From Leptoclinus maculatus (Eukaryota; Chordata; Actinopteri; Perciformes; Stichaeidae): 64,000 nucleotides of DNA. Every line of letters begins with the position of its first letter. Position 1 is the stretch's first letter. Below are positions 9,243 through 20,317 of the stretch, one piece after another. A program made the position numbers and the translations under genes. The stretch is taken from contig JAVDOI010000020.1 in assembly GCA_032191485.1 (NCBI GenBank), positions 1,288,753-1,352,752 of the forward strand. The letters are read 5' to 3'. The notes below the pieces were generated by a model that saw only the letters and a program-made list of their open reading frames with translations, was not told the origin of the DNA and made no database searches.

Positions 9243-9529
9243 TCACCGTTTCATCCTCTGGCTTGTCCTCGGCTCTTCCTCCACTGTTACCTCAGGTTCT
9301 TCTTGAGGCTGTCTCTCCTCTTTCTGGGTCTCAGGTTCTGGGCCGTGGTGGTGGGCTGACTCGGTGTCAGCCGCCCCCTGCAGCTCCCGGGGCCCAGCGT
9401 CCAGGCGGAACAGAGTGGGGACCCGACCCAGGATGGGATTGTTCTCCTGGAGGCCGGAGATCCACTGGTTGAGGACGGCCTGTTCGCCCCGGCCGGTCAT
9501 ACACATGGCGAAGACCGGACCCTCGTCCA
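9243..9529 (-). CDS. ecsit: ECSIT coding exon 7 and stop
   Basis: The acceptor is GTATCCAG. It encodes DEGPVFAMCMTGRGEQAVLN, the conserved QWISGLQENNP and VPTLFRLDAGPREL, then a Glu-rich tail to the stop at 9243-9245. Confidence 0.9.
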
Positions 9530-12500
9530 CTGGATACAAGACACACAACAGCTGCATTACACACTCAGTGGGAGAGGTTTCCCGCGCTTTCATTCTCACC
9601 AGGAATAATCACGGGAATCTATTCGACTGCTTCGGTGTCTTACGGTCTTCCACGTCGAAGCTCTCCTCTTCCCCGATATCACGGTCCAAATCCAGCTCAA
9701 GCTGCAGAGGATAGTCCAAACACCTCTCTGGATCAAAGGGCTCCTCGACCTGTTGGGGGGGGACACACACACACACACAGCTTCAGTAAGATCAGGAGCA
9801 CAGGATTCCTAGATGACACTCCAATCTGTTTCCACCGGAGGAGCGGAGGGCTTTCCTACCTTCTCGTCGGCCGGTGTGGGGTCAGCCCTGAGGATGTAGT
9901 AGTACACACACTTCTTCCTCAGCCACAGAGGGAAGGGGCCCTCGACAAACACCGGCCTGCTCGGGTTGTGCTTTGCCAGCAGCTCCACCTGGCTGGGGCT
10001 CTGGATACCTGGTGTCAACACAGGAAGGAAAGAAAGACAATGAGCATATATATTTATAGGTCTGACCCCACCATTGTACCAACACAACATTTCTAAATAA
10101 TCCAGTTTCCTGGTTTGTTACTGTCGTTTCTCTGGTTTCCTCTTCAGTTCGGCTAAACATTACTCAAAGAAGACAATATCTGACATGTCACAGAGCAGTA
10201 GACACAATGTGAATCCCAGACTTCTTCTTCTACACATTTAATGTGAGACAAACAAACAGTTTCCGTACCTACTACATGTGGCTGTGTGATCTGCTCTCCA
10301 CTCTCTGTAACGTCTGTACAGGGCAGCTAAAGGGAAGAGCAACGACAGAAAGAAAGTGTTTACAACAAAGTAGAGCAGTTGGTTGTGTTCTGAAGGGTTC
10401 TGCTGCTTGTTGTGTTTGAACTGCAGAGAGCTGAACAGAACATTATGTGGGAGGTTCTACAAAGGGATGAAAATCAACGCAATGTTGCACATTAACTAGA
10501 CAACTTGGGAGTTTTTACATGACAATCTTATAATCCTTCCCATCTGGAACAGTGAGGTTTGGTTAAAAGCTCTGGGAAAAGTCAGTAAGTGGACCGACCG
10601 TTAGCTAAGGTTGCATTTGCTGAAACTGTGCAAAGCCTATGTCAAATGTTTTCTTCCTTCTATTGGGTCATAAATGAACACCATTTCCCAGAAGCCCCAG
10701 ACTGTCATTGATTAAAGGTCACTAGCTTGACGGACTGAGACCAGTCGAGTAGTGAACTATACAAACGGACGGGGAATAACAGAAGGCTGGATGTTTTTCA
10801 GACAGAAAAGATTACAGCGTTTGAAAAACGACAGAAGAATATAGAATGAAAAACTACAGCTCCCATGAAGTTGTTCATGTCAGCTGTAGTTTGTTGTATG
10901 CTAACAAATGAATTGTTTAAATTACTGGTGGTTTAACCTCAAAAGAACTTTTTTCAGAACTAACAATTAACGACATCCTCAATGAGAGACTGCGTTTAGT
11001 TACAGGAGCTAGTTTAGCACAGGCTAGCACACAGGCTAGCACACAGGCTAGCACGTAGCTCTCGCTGTTATTTGTGAATTTAAAGGAGCGTTTCAACATT
11101 TTGAGTGAGATGAATGGACGGATATCAACCTCCTGTGTGTGTATTTCAGTAGCCTATAGGGCTGGAATCAGGGTGTAGTTAGCTTAGCTTAGCTTAGCCT
11201 GATCAAGTTTCAATCCATCTACCAACACCGTATATTGTTGGTTTAACCTGTAAGTAAACATTTGTAATGATAACAAATGTTTAAAATAAGGGTAGTTGTA
11301 AACTGAAACTATTTCTTGAGTCACCACAGTGAAGTTGTTAGGTCTGATACCATCGTGTGTGTACAGAGACCAAAACCTGTGCCCACCAACTGCATCTAGC
11401 AAATCACGCTATAGCTGGAGTCAGGCCTAGCTTTAAGCTAAGCTAACTCCAGCTCTGTACTTTACACACGAGACACGAGACCGATACCCATCTGACCATC
11501 TCGCTCTCTGAGAGAAAGTAAACCGGCTTATTTCACCAATCCCACGCGTCCAGTTGTACCTGGTGGACGGTGACTCTAGCGTCCCGGTCGTTAGCGATGC
11601 GGGTCAGGCTGAAGCGAGCCAGGTCCACTGGGTCTTCAGGCAGCTGCTGGGGTACGGGGAAGGGGTTTACGTGCTTGAATTTGGGGAACCAGTACATGAT
11701 GCGCTGGTACTTCCTCATGGGGTGGCCCTTCTCTCCAAAGATCTGGACCAGCAGGACTTTGGTCTCCATGTTGGGCAGGATACCTGAAAACACAATCATT
11801 TAGACTGACGGGTGCTGCTGTATTAACGTCAAACCGATTCCAAATCCATTCCAGGGACTCCGTGAGCAGGCTGTTTACACCCACCATAGTTCTCCATCTG
11901 CTCCAGTAACTGCACTCCACACTCCTGCTGCCGGGGGTAGTGGTTGAACATCCGCTGGATATAGTTCCTGGGCACAAACACTTCTTTGGGGAAAACATCC
12001 AGCAGCCTGTTGTAGACCACCAGGTCTCTCTCCACGCCAAACTCCGGCATCTTCTTCAGAGCGGCGTAGATGAACTCCACGTGACCCCGCCGCCTCACGT
12101 CCCTCTTGATGAAGACGTCCACCACTTTGTTGAACGTGGCCTTGGTTTTGACCTCTTTGGCCACCCGCTCAAACAGGTCATCGTGGGCGACCAAGGACTT
12201 GTCCCTTTTCTTGTCGTCCTGGTCGATGAACTCCGCGGGTACAGGTCGACCCTTGGCATGCCCTGGACTGCCGTGGAAGCCTCTCAGTGCCTACAATTGG
12301 TTGTCAAGAAGAAAAAAGGCCGGGATTTTATTGTGATTAGTGCTGCTTGGTGGGCTGAATGCATCCAGAACTGAAAACTCATCGTTGAGGAAAGGTCAGA
12401 GTCATTCTCACTGCCTTCGATTATAATGCGAACATCCTGAAATGACCAATATTTTTGCATCTGGCCCTAACAGTGGAGATTAAAGTGTACCTGGTGCGGG

Positions 12501-12631
12501 GTGCTGCGTAGCGTGTTGGGCGGACTGGAGGACGCTGACTGGAGCAGAGCGCCGTACTGAGCCGCAGACCTGGCTGACTGGCCAACCAGTCTCAGACACT
12601 GCAGCTGGAGCAGGCAGCGGGCACACTTCAT
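9243..12631 (-). CDS. ecsit: ECSIT, mitochondrial complex I assembly / Toll signalling intermediate; complement join(9243..9529,9644..9749,9860..10008,10269..10326,11560..11783,11885..12290,12491..12631)
   Basis: Seven coding exons close in phase to 1,371 bases, 456 aa; human ECSIT is about 431. The N-terminus MKCARCLLQLQCLRLVGQSA is Arg-rich without acidic residues, as for a mitochondrial presequence. The core carries RDVRRRGHVEFIYAALKKMP, FPKEVFVPRNYIQRMFNHYP and RQQECGVQLLEQMENYG (pentatricopeptide-like ECSIT N-domain). The C-terminal domain has NPSRPVFVEGPFPLWLRKKC, EGPVFAMCM, QWISGLQENNP and LFRLDAGPRELQG. ECSIT binds NDUFAF1 and ACAD9 in the MCIA complex and also TRAF6 in Toll/BMP signalling. 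The last 45 residues are Glu/Gln/Pro-rich and poorly conserved. It is convergent with the MAP4K2-like fragment and divergent from EML3. Confidence 0.95.
9644..9749 (-). CDS. ecsit: ECSIT coding exon 6
   Basis: The acceptor is CAACAG and the donor is GACC|GTAAGA. It encodes VEEPFDPERCLDYPLQLELD, LDRDIGEEESFDVED and one further base. Confidence 0.9.
9860..10008 (-). CDS. ecsit: ECSIT coding exon 5
   Basis: The acceptor is GACACCAG and the donor is AAG|GTAGGA. It encodes GIQSPSQVELLAKHNPSRPV, FVEGPFPLWLRKKCVYYYIL and RADPTPADEK, the start of the ECSIT C-terminal domain. Confidence 0.95.
10269..10326 (-). CDS. ecsit: ECSIT coding exon 4 (58 bases)
   Basis: A short exon with acceptor CCCTTTAG and donor GTAG|GTACGG. 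It encodes LPCTDVTESGEQITQPHVV, the linker that precedes GIQSP in ECSIT. Its phases (0 in, 1 out) are exactly what the neighbours need. Confidence 0.85.
11560..11783 (-). CDS. ecsit: ECSIT coding exon 3
   Basis: The acceptor is TTTTCAG and the donor is CAG|GTACAA. It encodes residues 183-257 with LPNMETKVLLVQIFGEKGHP, YWFPKFKHVNPFPVP and LPEDPVDLARFSLTRI. Confidence 0.95.
11885..12290 (-). CDS. ecsit: ECSIT coding exon 2
   Basis: The acceptor is ATTGTAG and the donor is TATG|GTGGGT. It encodes residues 48-182, including AHDDLFERVAKEVKTKATFN and the highly conserved VERDLVVYNRLLDVFPKEVF. This is the strongest single piece of evidence for ECSIT. Confidence 0.95.
12491..12631 (-). CDS. ecsit: ECSIT coding exon 1 (mitochondrial presequence)
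   Basis: The exon begins at 12666 after CCTCTGCAG, with 35 bases of leader, and the ATG is at 12629-12631. It codes for 47 residues to the donor CAG|GTACAC. The start is chosen because the presequence follows directly and no in-frame upstream ATG exists in the spliced leader. Confidence 0.9.
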
Positions 12632-13067
12632 GGTAGAGCCACCACACCGACGTCCAGGGAACAGAACTGCAGAGGGACAATGCACATGACACGGCCAGCA
12701 TTCAGATAGCTGGACATCCACAAATCTGCTCTCAAGGCATTCTATTCTACTGCAATAGTGACACCCAGAGCCATGGCTGAAGAGTTTAATGTTTACTAGA
12801 ATACATTATTCTTACTGCACTTGTTTTTAGTGACTCTGCTTTATTCATAAACGTTCTTCAGTCAGCTTCTATTGCGTATCAATATTTGCCAAGAAAACAT
12901 TAAGCGGACATATTTTTGTAATAACTTTTGCATAACAGAGGGGGTGATTAGGGCAAAGTGTCAAATGATCCTTATGACCTGATATTCTATAATACATGAC
13001 TGGTGTACATTTTACACTAACATATTTAGGCTAGCTCTTCATCCTCCTCTTCATCCTCAATACTCAC

Positions 13068-13140
13068 CATTTAAGCTGACGAACGTACGAAGAAATGAAG
13101 TCTCCTTCAGAACTCAACCTCCCGTGGACGCCTCCATGAT
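13068..13140 (-). other. ecsit: ECSIT 5' non-coding exon with overlapping upstream ORF
   Basis: A consensus donor on the minus strand (AAATG|GTGAGT) lies upstream of the first coding exon. Spliced to the exon at 12666, it places an ATG at the junction that opens a 13-codon frame ending in a TGA which overlaps the main start (ATGA). The transcription start is not visible, so the upstream limit is approximate. Confidence 0.6.
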
Positions 13141-13740
13141 GTAAAGCCGGCTGAACTTCCGGGTCCTACATACATTCGCTTCCCCCAAAACAACAGAAAC
13201 ATTAGCGCCAACAATTGTTCCTTCACCCCTGTTCTGCACATAGACTGTATGATTTTTGTACAGTAGACACACGTTTTGGGGTATTTCATGTTGTTATACA
13301 TTCCTCTGAGATAGACAGTCATAAAGGTATTTGGGCGCCTGTTTTGGTAAATGATATTTAGTGGCACCCTGCTGATCAGGCACATGTGCGCTAGGCTTTT
13401 AAAACAAAATGTACGTAAACAAAGGCGTTACACGTGAAAGATAACGTTAAATAAAAAATAGAATGCTTATTTATTACCGTATTTTGGGTCGTAACTAATG
13501 CGTTACACGGGTTTGCACTACACAACCCCACCGAGAGGTGGCGACAAATAGCTACCAAACAAATACAGTCTCCCAGCTTTTATTTGACAGGCGCTGATGT
13601 GTAGCCTGAAAATGTTGTGTTGCAAGTTTTATCCCGTGTTCCTCTGGTACTCCACATCTACTGAGAGTGGAGACAATAACTATTGGAGGTAGTTCATAGA
13701 TGACACTTTCGACATTCATAACGCATCTCTTCATCGGTGC
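13141..13740. promoter_or_regulatory. Shared intergenic/bidirectional promoter region ECSIT-EML3
   Basis: About 600 bases separate the first exons of ECSIT (minus) and EML3 (plus). The interval has no supported exon and no obvious TATA box. ETS-type ACTTCCGG motifs lie at both ends (13155 and 13783). A 60-codon minus-strand frame at 13552-13734 has no recognisable relative. Confidence 0.45.
13155..13163. promoter_or_regulatory. ETS-type site near the ECSIT start
   Basis: ACTTCCGGG, a core ETS/GABP recognition sequence, lies just upstream of the presumed ECSIT first exon. Such sites are common in promoters of mitochondrial-function genes. Functional role is inferred. Confidence 0.45.
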
Positions 13741-13775
13741 CTTCCCGCGACTAGCATTAAGCTAGCCATAATGAG
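13740..13775 (+). other. eml3: EML3 5' non-coding exon 1 (3' part)
   Basis: A near-perfect donor ATGAG|GTAAGT ends at 13775. The next exon begins at 13957 after TTTGCAG. The ATG at 13771 opens an upstream frame of 24 codons across the junction. The 5' limit is unknown. Confidence 0.5.
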
Positions 13776-13782
13776 GTAAGTC

Positions 13783-13790
13783 ACTTCCGG
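13783..13790. promoter_or_regulatory. ETS-type site in EML3 first intron
   Basis: ACTTCCGG lies eight bases after the EML3 exon 1 donor, close enough to the start to act as a promoter element. Confidence 0.35.
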
Positions 13791-14112
13791 TGGACACGTT
13801 CGATATCTCAGTTAGCGAGGTGATTGTTGTTTTAATTCGTTATCTTATTTACTTTTATCCACGTAATTATATACTCTTACGTAATATTAACGGGATTTAG
13901 GAATATGTTTTAGTCATTTTTGTATTCTTTAATAAACAATAGCGCTTTATTTGCAGGAAAGCTGCCCACGTTTCCGGTGTTCTTGTTGCTCAACCTGACA
14001 CTTTGACACAGGTCCCCAGAGTGTGACTTCTGACACTCCTCTCAGCATGGAAAACCCACCTCAGTCCAGGCTTTACCTCTGAATAAACTTCACACAAGTT
14101 ACACTTCGTATT

Positions 14113-14137
14113 ATGGATTCCTCTACAAACAGCTTGG
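14113..14137 (+). CDS. eml3: EML3 first coding exon
   Basis: The exon begins at 13957 and carries 156 bases of leader, then ATG GAT TCC (MDSSTNSL) to the donor TTGG|GTGAGT. The leftover G joins AC of the next exon to make Asp. A separate upstream frame ends at 14027, before this ATG. Confidence 0.8.
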
Positions 14138-17100
14138 GTGAGTGAAGCAAAGAAAAACGTCTCGTGTGTTTGTGTTTAGCGGTTTTTAACTGACAACAGC
14201 GTTGTGGAAACTTGACTGACTGAGAGTTCGGATATCGCTCACATGGTTATGGAGGCAACACTTTGCCAAAATAATACAAAATTGGCCATAATTGTTGTTT
14301 TGCTGTTCGGCAGACGTACGCACGTCGGGAGACTTGGCTTGTAGTATTTTACAGTACTGTAACGATTTCAGGCTCGTTCAGCTGTGCATTTGACTTGAAT
14401 ACGTTTTCATTTAATAAATAAAGTTGCACAGCTCTCTCGCAGTGCTTCCTGCCGCATTCCTTGATATATTTCGGTGGGAGAGGAGGATAGTGGGGAACAC
14501 AGGCGCGCTGCTCCAAAAGGTTGACATTCTAATGTCTTTTTTAATTATACTGTCAAGCAACGCCATGTCAAATATTCCGTTTTCAATAGTGATGCACACT
14601 TTATTTCTCGATGCAAGCTGTGTTGCAAAATGACAGCAGCACTTGTGTAACGTTAGGTGTGTAGGTGTGTGGGAGCTGAAGTGTTTGGTAAACAGCTGCA
14701 GTAGTTCCATGTCTAGCACTAGTTTCAGTTTTAGCGCGTGAGGGTTTAAGCATTCTATTCAAACAGCTGTCTTTATTTTGGCACGCGGGGTCAAGATGAA
14801 TGTGAGAATTGACTGTAACTGTCTGCCTTGCTCTGTGGTGACTAATGAAGAGTTAGTTAACTTTATGAAACATTTAGCTTTGTTAAAATGAACGTTTGGT
14901 TAAATGAAGCTGTACACTGCTAATAGCTGTGTTTCCAGCAGTCACACCAACAGGCTGTCAGAGGATCAAAGACAACTCTGCTGTATACACACACAATGTT
15001 TAGCACTGTATATGATATTGTATCAGGCTTTCCTTCTTTATGCACAATCAGTTCGAATTTGAATGAAAAATGAGCACATTTGTCATTCAAATTCATTCAA
15101 AGTCAAGTTTGCTTTTTGCAAGCAAGCCACAAACCTCAGGGTGTTTCAGAAGCTCCACCTGCTCTGATCCCCCACAATGCCGTCTGTTTTCAAGGAGCTC
15201 TCACACTGTTGCACAATGCTGATTTTTGTTGCACATCTGTGGGCCCTGCTGTCCCACCTTATGCGCCGATGTTGTGTTAGCTTGTCTTGTAAATCGGTGG
15301 GGCGGCGAGGCCCAGGGGAACAGTAAATATCAGGTGGACAACGCTGCTGGAGGGAGCTGACGAGTAAAAGCCAGCGTAGAGGCTGCCACGCTGCTCGATG
15401 AAGATGTCTGCCTTTAACAGTGATCATCTTACACCGACGCTTCATAATGAAGGTGATTTAGTAACTGACAAGCTGTGCTACAGTAACATGCAGCCCTGTT
15501 GTACAGCTGCTGCTTCCTGTGTCTCACCGTCAGCTGATCGGCTCTCACCTTATCAGGGTCAGATGACGACTCATTGCTGTAGTCTGTGATGCTCTGATAA
15601 CGAGAAGATACCAATATACAATACACTTCTCCACCATAAGCTTGTATGATGACATGCAGGCTTTTCAAAACAAAAGCATTTACGTAGGGCTGGGTGATCC
15701 GGCTGAAATCAATGGCACAATGTTAATAAAAATATCTTTATCAATACAGAAGCAGTATCACTATAGTGTAAAGGTACGCAGAATTACATATAGAATGCTC
15801 TGATTGATAGATCGATCAATATCTGCAGTGAAAACTGTGTTTGTATGCTGGTCCAGCTGTAGTAGTACTACTAATAGTCCACACATATCTTAAGTAATTT
15901 AGATATAACTATTATTCACCAATTATGATGACTGAGAAAGGTGTGTCAGCCTCTTCAGGTGTCTGGACGGTCCGTGGTGGCCTGTACTGGACGTAGATAT
16001 AGTATATATAGTATATATAGTATATATAGTATATATAGAGCGTGAGGGGATAACAGGTGGAGCGGAAGGCAAAGTTCATCTGAATAAACCGTGACCTTGA
16101 ACAGGTGCACCCGTCGTCTGCTGTGCATTCACTGTAGATGCAGTTCATTAGCTCACTGCCCGGCCGTATAGCAACCCGAGTGACACTGACGGCTCACTCG
16201 CTGTGTGTGACTCTTCTTTACTCAGAAGTTACCTCCGTGTACAGTATGACTGAGTGGTATGAAGGATAACACATTGTTGGTGGGGATAGTTTGTGGTTGG
16301 ATGAAATGATACAATGTATGTGTCAGATGTCACTCAGACTGCAGCTCTGGAATGCCACTGTCAGTCACACTTCACTGAGAGTGAACGAGATGTTTGTTAA
16401 ATAGTTTTCTATTGTTTCACCGCCAACTGCAGCTTGAGCGAGTAGCTTCTCTGTATCTCTTTGTGCATTGCATTGTGGGACAGCACTGTCCACGTTTCTC
16501 ACCTTGTTGTAACTGGTTAGTAATGGTGATACAGACTTAGGAAAATGAGAACCAAGTTTTACTGAAACAGATTTATTTCCTTTTTCTCCGTCAATAACAA
16601 CTGAACTTGGGACAGAGAGAGCAAGTTGTGCAGAGATCAGCAGGAAGTTGCATCAGCAGATGGCAGCTCGTTTTTCCCAGGATGTCGTAATGCGGCCTCT
16701 CTTCTGCAGTCTGGAGGAAGAAACCTCTTCTTGGTTCTGACGCAAATGCGTTTCTCCGGTTTCTTTGATTAGTCAGATATGAAATTCCTGATTTGAAACA
16801 AAATTCTGCCAATTTTAGACCCTTTTCACTGAGAAGATTTCTACGACTAAACAATTGGAAATGATTCCCAGCCCTCGTCTCTTTGCACGACGTTCCGTTT
16901 GAGCTGCCACCAAACACATCAATCACAGAGAACAAAAAACAACTCATCGTGGATTTATGCTCAGTCCCCCGAAGATACATGCATCTCTGGTTATTAACTC
17001 AGTAACTAAACCCCAGTGAGATCATGGCGCTGCACAGATTTATCTTCCATCAGCAGTCAACAGACGAGCTCGCTCTTTTGTTATCTGCATGCAGAGCATG

Positions 17101-20100
17101 CGTGGTCTTGCACCATGTTTGCTTCTGCTTCAGCCAGATACGACAGTCAGATGTGCGGCGGCGTGTTGACCCGCTGCCAGCGATGTGAGCGCATGTACCG
17201 TCTCCTCCGGCTCTCTGCCGGTTATTTTTAGATGCTTTTATCCTCCGAGACAGTGGTTAGTGATCGAGCAGGCTCACCACATACTGTAGGCCGTCGTTGA
17301 ATCTCTCTCTACGGGAGGATTCGATTAAGAAGCTTGACGGCTCCAAGTGAGGAAAAGGTTTAGTGCCGTTAAAAAAGGGGTTTGGCGAGAAATGTGAATC
17401 GATGTTTACGGTCCATCTATTTTCTTTGGATTTTGATATCCAAATCCACCCATCTTCTCTTCCTGTAAAAGTGAACTATGACGTCCGCTTACGTAAGCTA
17501 GCACCAACCAGTAGTGCGATGACATCATGACATCCGGCCATCATTCAACCTGGGAGGTGTGTGGGGCCACAGTGCTCTGTAGCTCCGCATGACACAGGGC
17601 GGGTGGGAAGCTCCAACAGCTGTTACTTGAGAGCCTGACCTTTGACCTCTGAAACACCACAACTGTTAAACTTAAATAAAAATACAACCCACTTTGTCTC
17701 CTAGCTCTATTTGTAGTGGATAGTTCTCAGTGGGCTCCTCTCTTTGAGCAACACTTTCACATTACAGAGTTGTTTATCCATTATTAATGTAAACATGTTA
17801 ATTAATGCAGCTTAACCAACTCAAACAAGTTGCTCTGATGAAATTATATGACTTTATTTTCCACTTTCGCTGAGTTACATCTTTTAACCAACATCGGTCC
17901 GAATCAGAACTAAGTATTGACTCATTTTCTGAATTTTAAATGGCAATTTTGTAACTAATGCCACTGTTGTCTTTATGAAAAAAGAGATGAAAATGTAATT
18001 ATTTTCTAACTAAATGTTGGGAGGATTGTTTTTCAGGATATGTCAATGATTAGCAACAATACTGATTTTGACACATTTAAATTTTTTGGAGCAGTTTCAG
18101 AAAACTGACTCTTTTAACCAACATCAGTCCTGATCATAACTACTAAATAATCATTCACTTTCAGAATGTTAACCCTTTAAAGCCCGTTTGTTTACTGAAT
18201 GCCTCTGTTGGTAAATAGCATGTATTTGCCTCATAGGGCAAACGGGAGAAAACGTCTGGTGGGAATTAGTCAAAAGTACAGTATAGAGGCCAGGGCTTTA
18301 GATTGAAGGCCTAATAGAATGTGTGATTTCATGCTGTTATGGACGTTGGATCAAAAGTTGTATTCAATGGAGACATTTATGTCCTCTGAACTCCGAGCAG
18401 TTTTAGGGTGTTTTTTGCTCCGGTCACATTTCACTCTCTGTGGACATGTTAGTCCTGCAGTATAACAGTTACAATGTCATAAATGATAATGATCGGCTTT
18501 TTAATGATAAAAAAGTTGAATATCTTTGATAATTTATTTTACAAAAATTGGAAAACAATGGAATCTATATATTCAACATTTTTCCATGTGTCCACAAGTG
18601 TTACCAATGTTGTGGAAAATGAGGCTCCTCGTTCTGTGTACCTTTTAACCTCTCCTCTCCTCTCCTCCTCTCCTCTCCTCTCCCCTCCTCTCCCTTCCCC
18701 TCCATCTCCTCTCCTCTCCTCTCCTCTCCTCCTCTCCTCTCCCTTCCCCTCCATCTCCTCTCCCCTCCTTCTCCCCTCCTCTCCTCTCCTCTCCTCCTCT
18801 CCTCTCCCTTCCTCTCCTCTCCCGTCCTCTCCTGTCTCTCCTCCTCCTTCTCCCTCCTTTCTCCTCTCCTCTCCTCTCCTCCTCTCCTCTCCCTTCCCCT
18901 CCATCTCCTCTTCCCGCCTCTCGCCTCGCTCTCTCCCTCCTCTCCTCTCCTCTCCTCCTCTCCCTCCTCTCCTCTCTCTCTCCTCTCCCCTCCTCGTCCC
19001 CTCCTCCTCTCCTCTTCCTCTCCCTCCTCTCCTCCCTCCTCTCCTCTCACCCCTCCTCTCCCCTCCTCTCCTCTCTCTCTCCTCTCCTCTCTTCCCTCTC
19101 CTCGCTCTTCCTCTCCCCCTCCATCTCCTCTCCTCTCCTCTTCCCGTCCTCCGCCTCCTCTCCTCTCCTCTCCTCCTCTCCCTTCTCCTCTCCTCTCCTC
19201 TCTCCTCTCCTCCTCTCGCCTCCTCCTCCTCTCGCCTCCTCTCCTCTCCTCTCCCCCTCTCCCTCCTCTCCTCTCCTCTCCTCTCCTCCTCTCCCCTCCT
19301 CTCCCCTTCCCCTCCATCTCCTCTCCTTCTCCTCTCCCTCTCCCTGTCCTCTCCCCTCCTTCTCCCCTCCATCTCCTCTCCTCTCTTCTCCTCTCCTCTC
19401 CTCTTCCCTCCTCTCGCCTCCTCTCTCTCCTCTCCTCCTCCTCTCCCTCCTCTCCTCTCCTCCTCCTCTCTCCTTCTCTCCTCTCCTCTCCTCTCCTCTC
19501 CTCTCCTCTCCTCCTCTCTCTCTCCTCTCCTCCTCCTCTCCTCTCCTCTCCCCTCCTCTCCTCTCTCCTCCTCCTCTCCCCTCCTCTTCCCTCCTCTCTC
19601 CTCTCCTCTCCTCTCCTCTCCTCTCCTCCTCTCCTCTCCCTTCCCTCACCCTCCACTCCTCTCCTCTCTTCTCCTCTCCTCTCCTCTTCCCTCCTCCTCG
19701 CCTCCTTCTCCTCCTCTCTCCTCTCCTCTCCTCTCCTCTCCTCCTCTCCTCTCCTCTCCTCCTCCTCCTCTCCTCTCTCCTCCCCTCCCTCTCCCCTCTC
19801 CTCTGTGCTCAGCAGCCTGCAGTTCAGTCAAAGCTTCACTGACTTTCTGTCAGGTGACTGTTGGTCTCAGTCAAGTCAATCATAGCTTCCTAGTTGTGCT
19901 GAGGATCTTAGAATTTATTGCTTTTTACAGAATCTGATTAAAGTAAAGGGTTTATTCTGCCGAGATTTTAATAAGATGTCAAATCTAATGTTTTTGGATG
20001 AAATATCAAAATATTAAGATTCGTTTGGTGTGCTTTTCTGACGTAAGCGATCGTTGCACATGATGTGTTCAAGGACAGATGAAAATGTGACGATAATGAT

Positions 20101-20268
20101 TGGATTTTGGGCTTCAGAGGGTTAAGGGTCCGAGTGTTTATTTATATACTAGACTTATTATAGGAGCTGAGGTTGAACTTCCAAATGTTTACTGATGCTT
20201 AAACACAGTCAAACAAATCCATATATTCTGCACAACCCAGCCATGCAAGTAGTGCAGTTACAGTGCAG

Positions 20269-20317
<49 letters not shown>

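Larger units (their letters stand above)
14138..18600. other. EML3 first coding intron, 5' part
   Basis: No exon was found. It holds a short hAT-like fragment with TAGGGCTGGGTGAT at 15686, four 9-base units GTATATATA at about 16002-16038, and two diverged copies of a 100-base segment starting CTTTTAACCAACATC at 17881 and 18111. Confidence 0.6.

Noticed and set aside
13552..13734. 60-codon minus-strand frame between ECSIT and EML3
   Set aside because: Looks moderately protein-like but has no recognisable relative, and no splice or promoter evidence was seen.
18483..19937. 484-codon plus-strand frame and overlapping long minus-strand frames of up to 351 codons
   Set aside because: They are made of Ser/Leu/Pro or Glu/Arg/Gly only and arise from the pyrimidine tract, which lacks stop codons in any frame.
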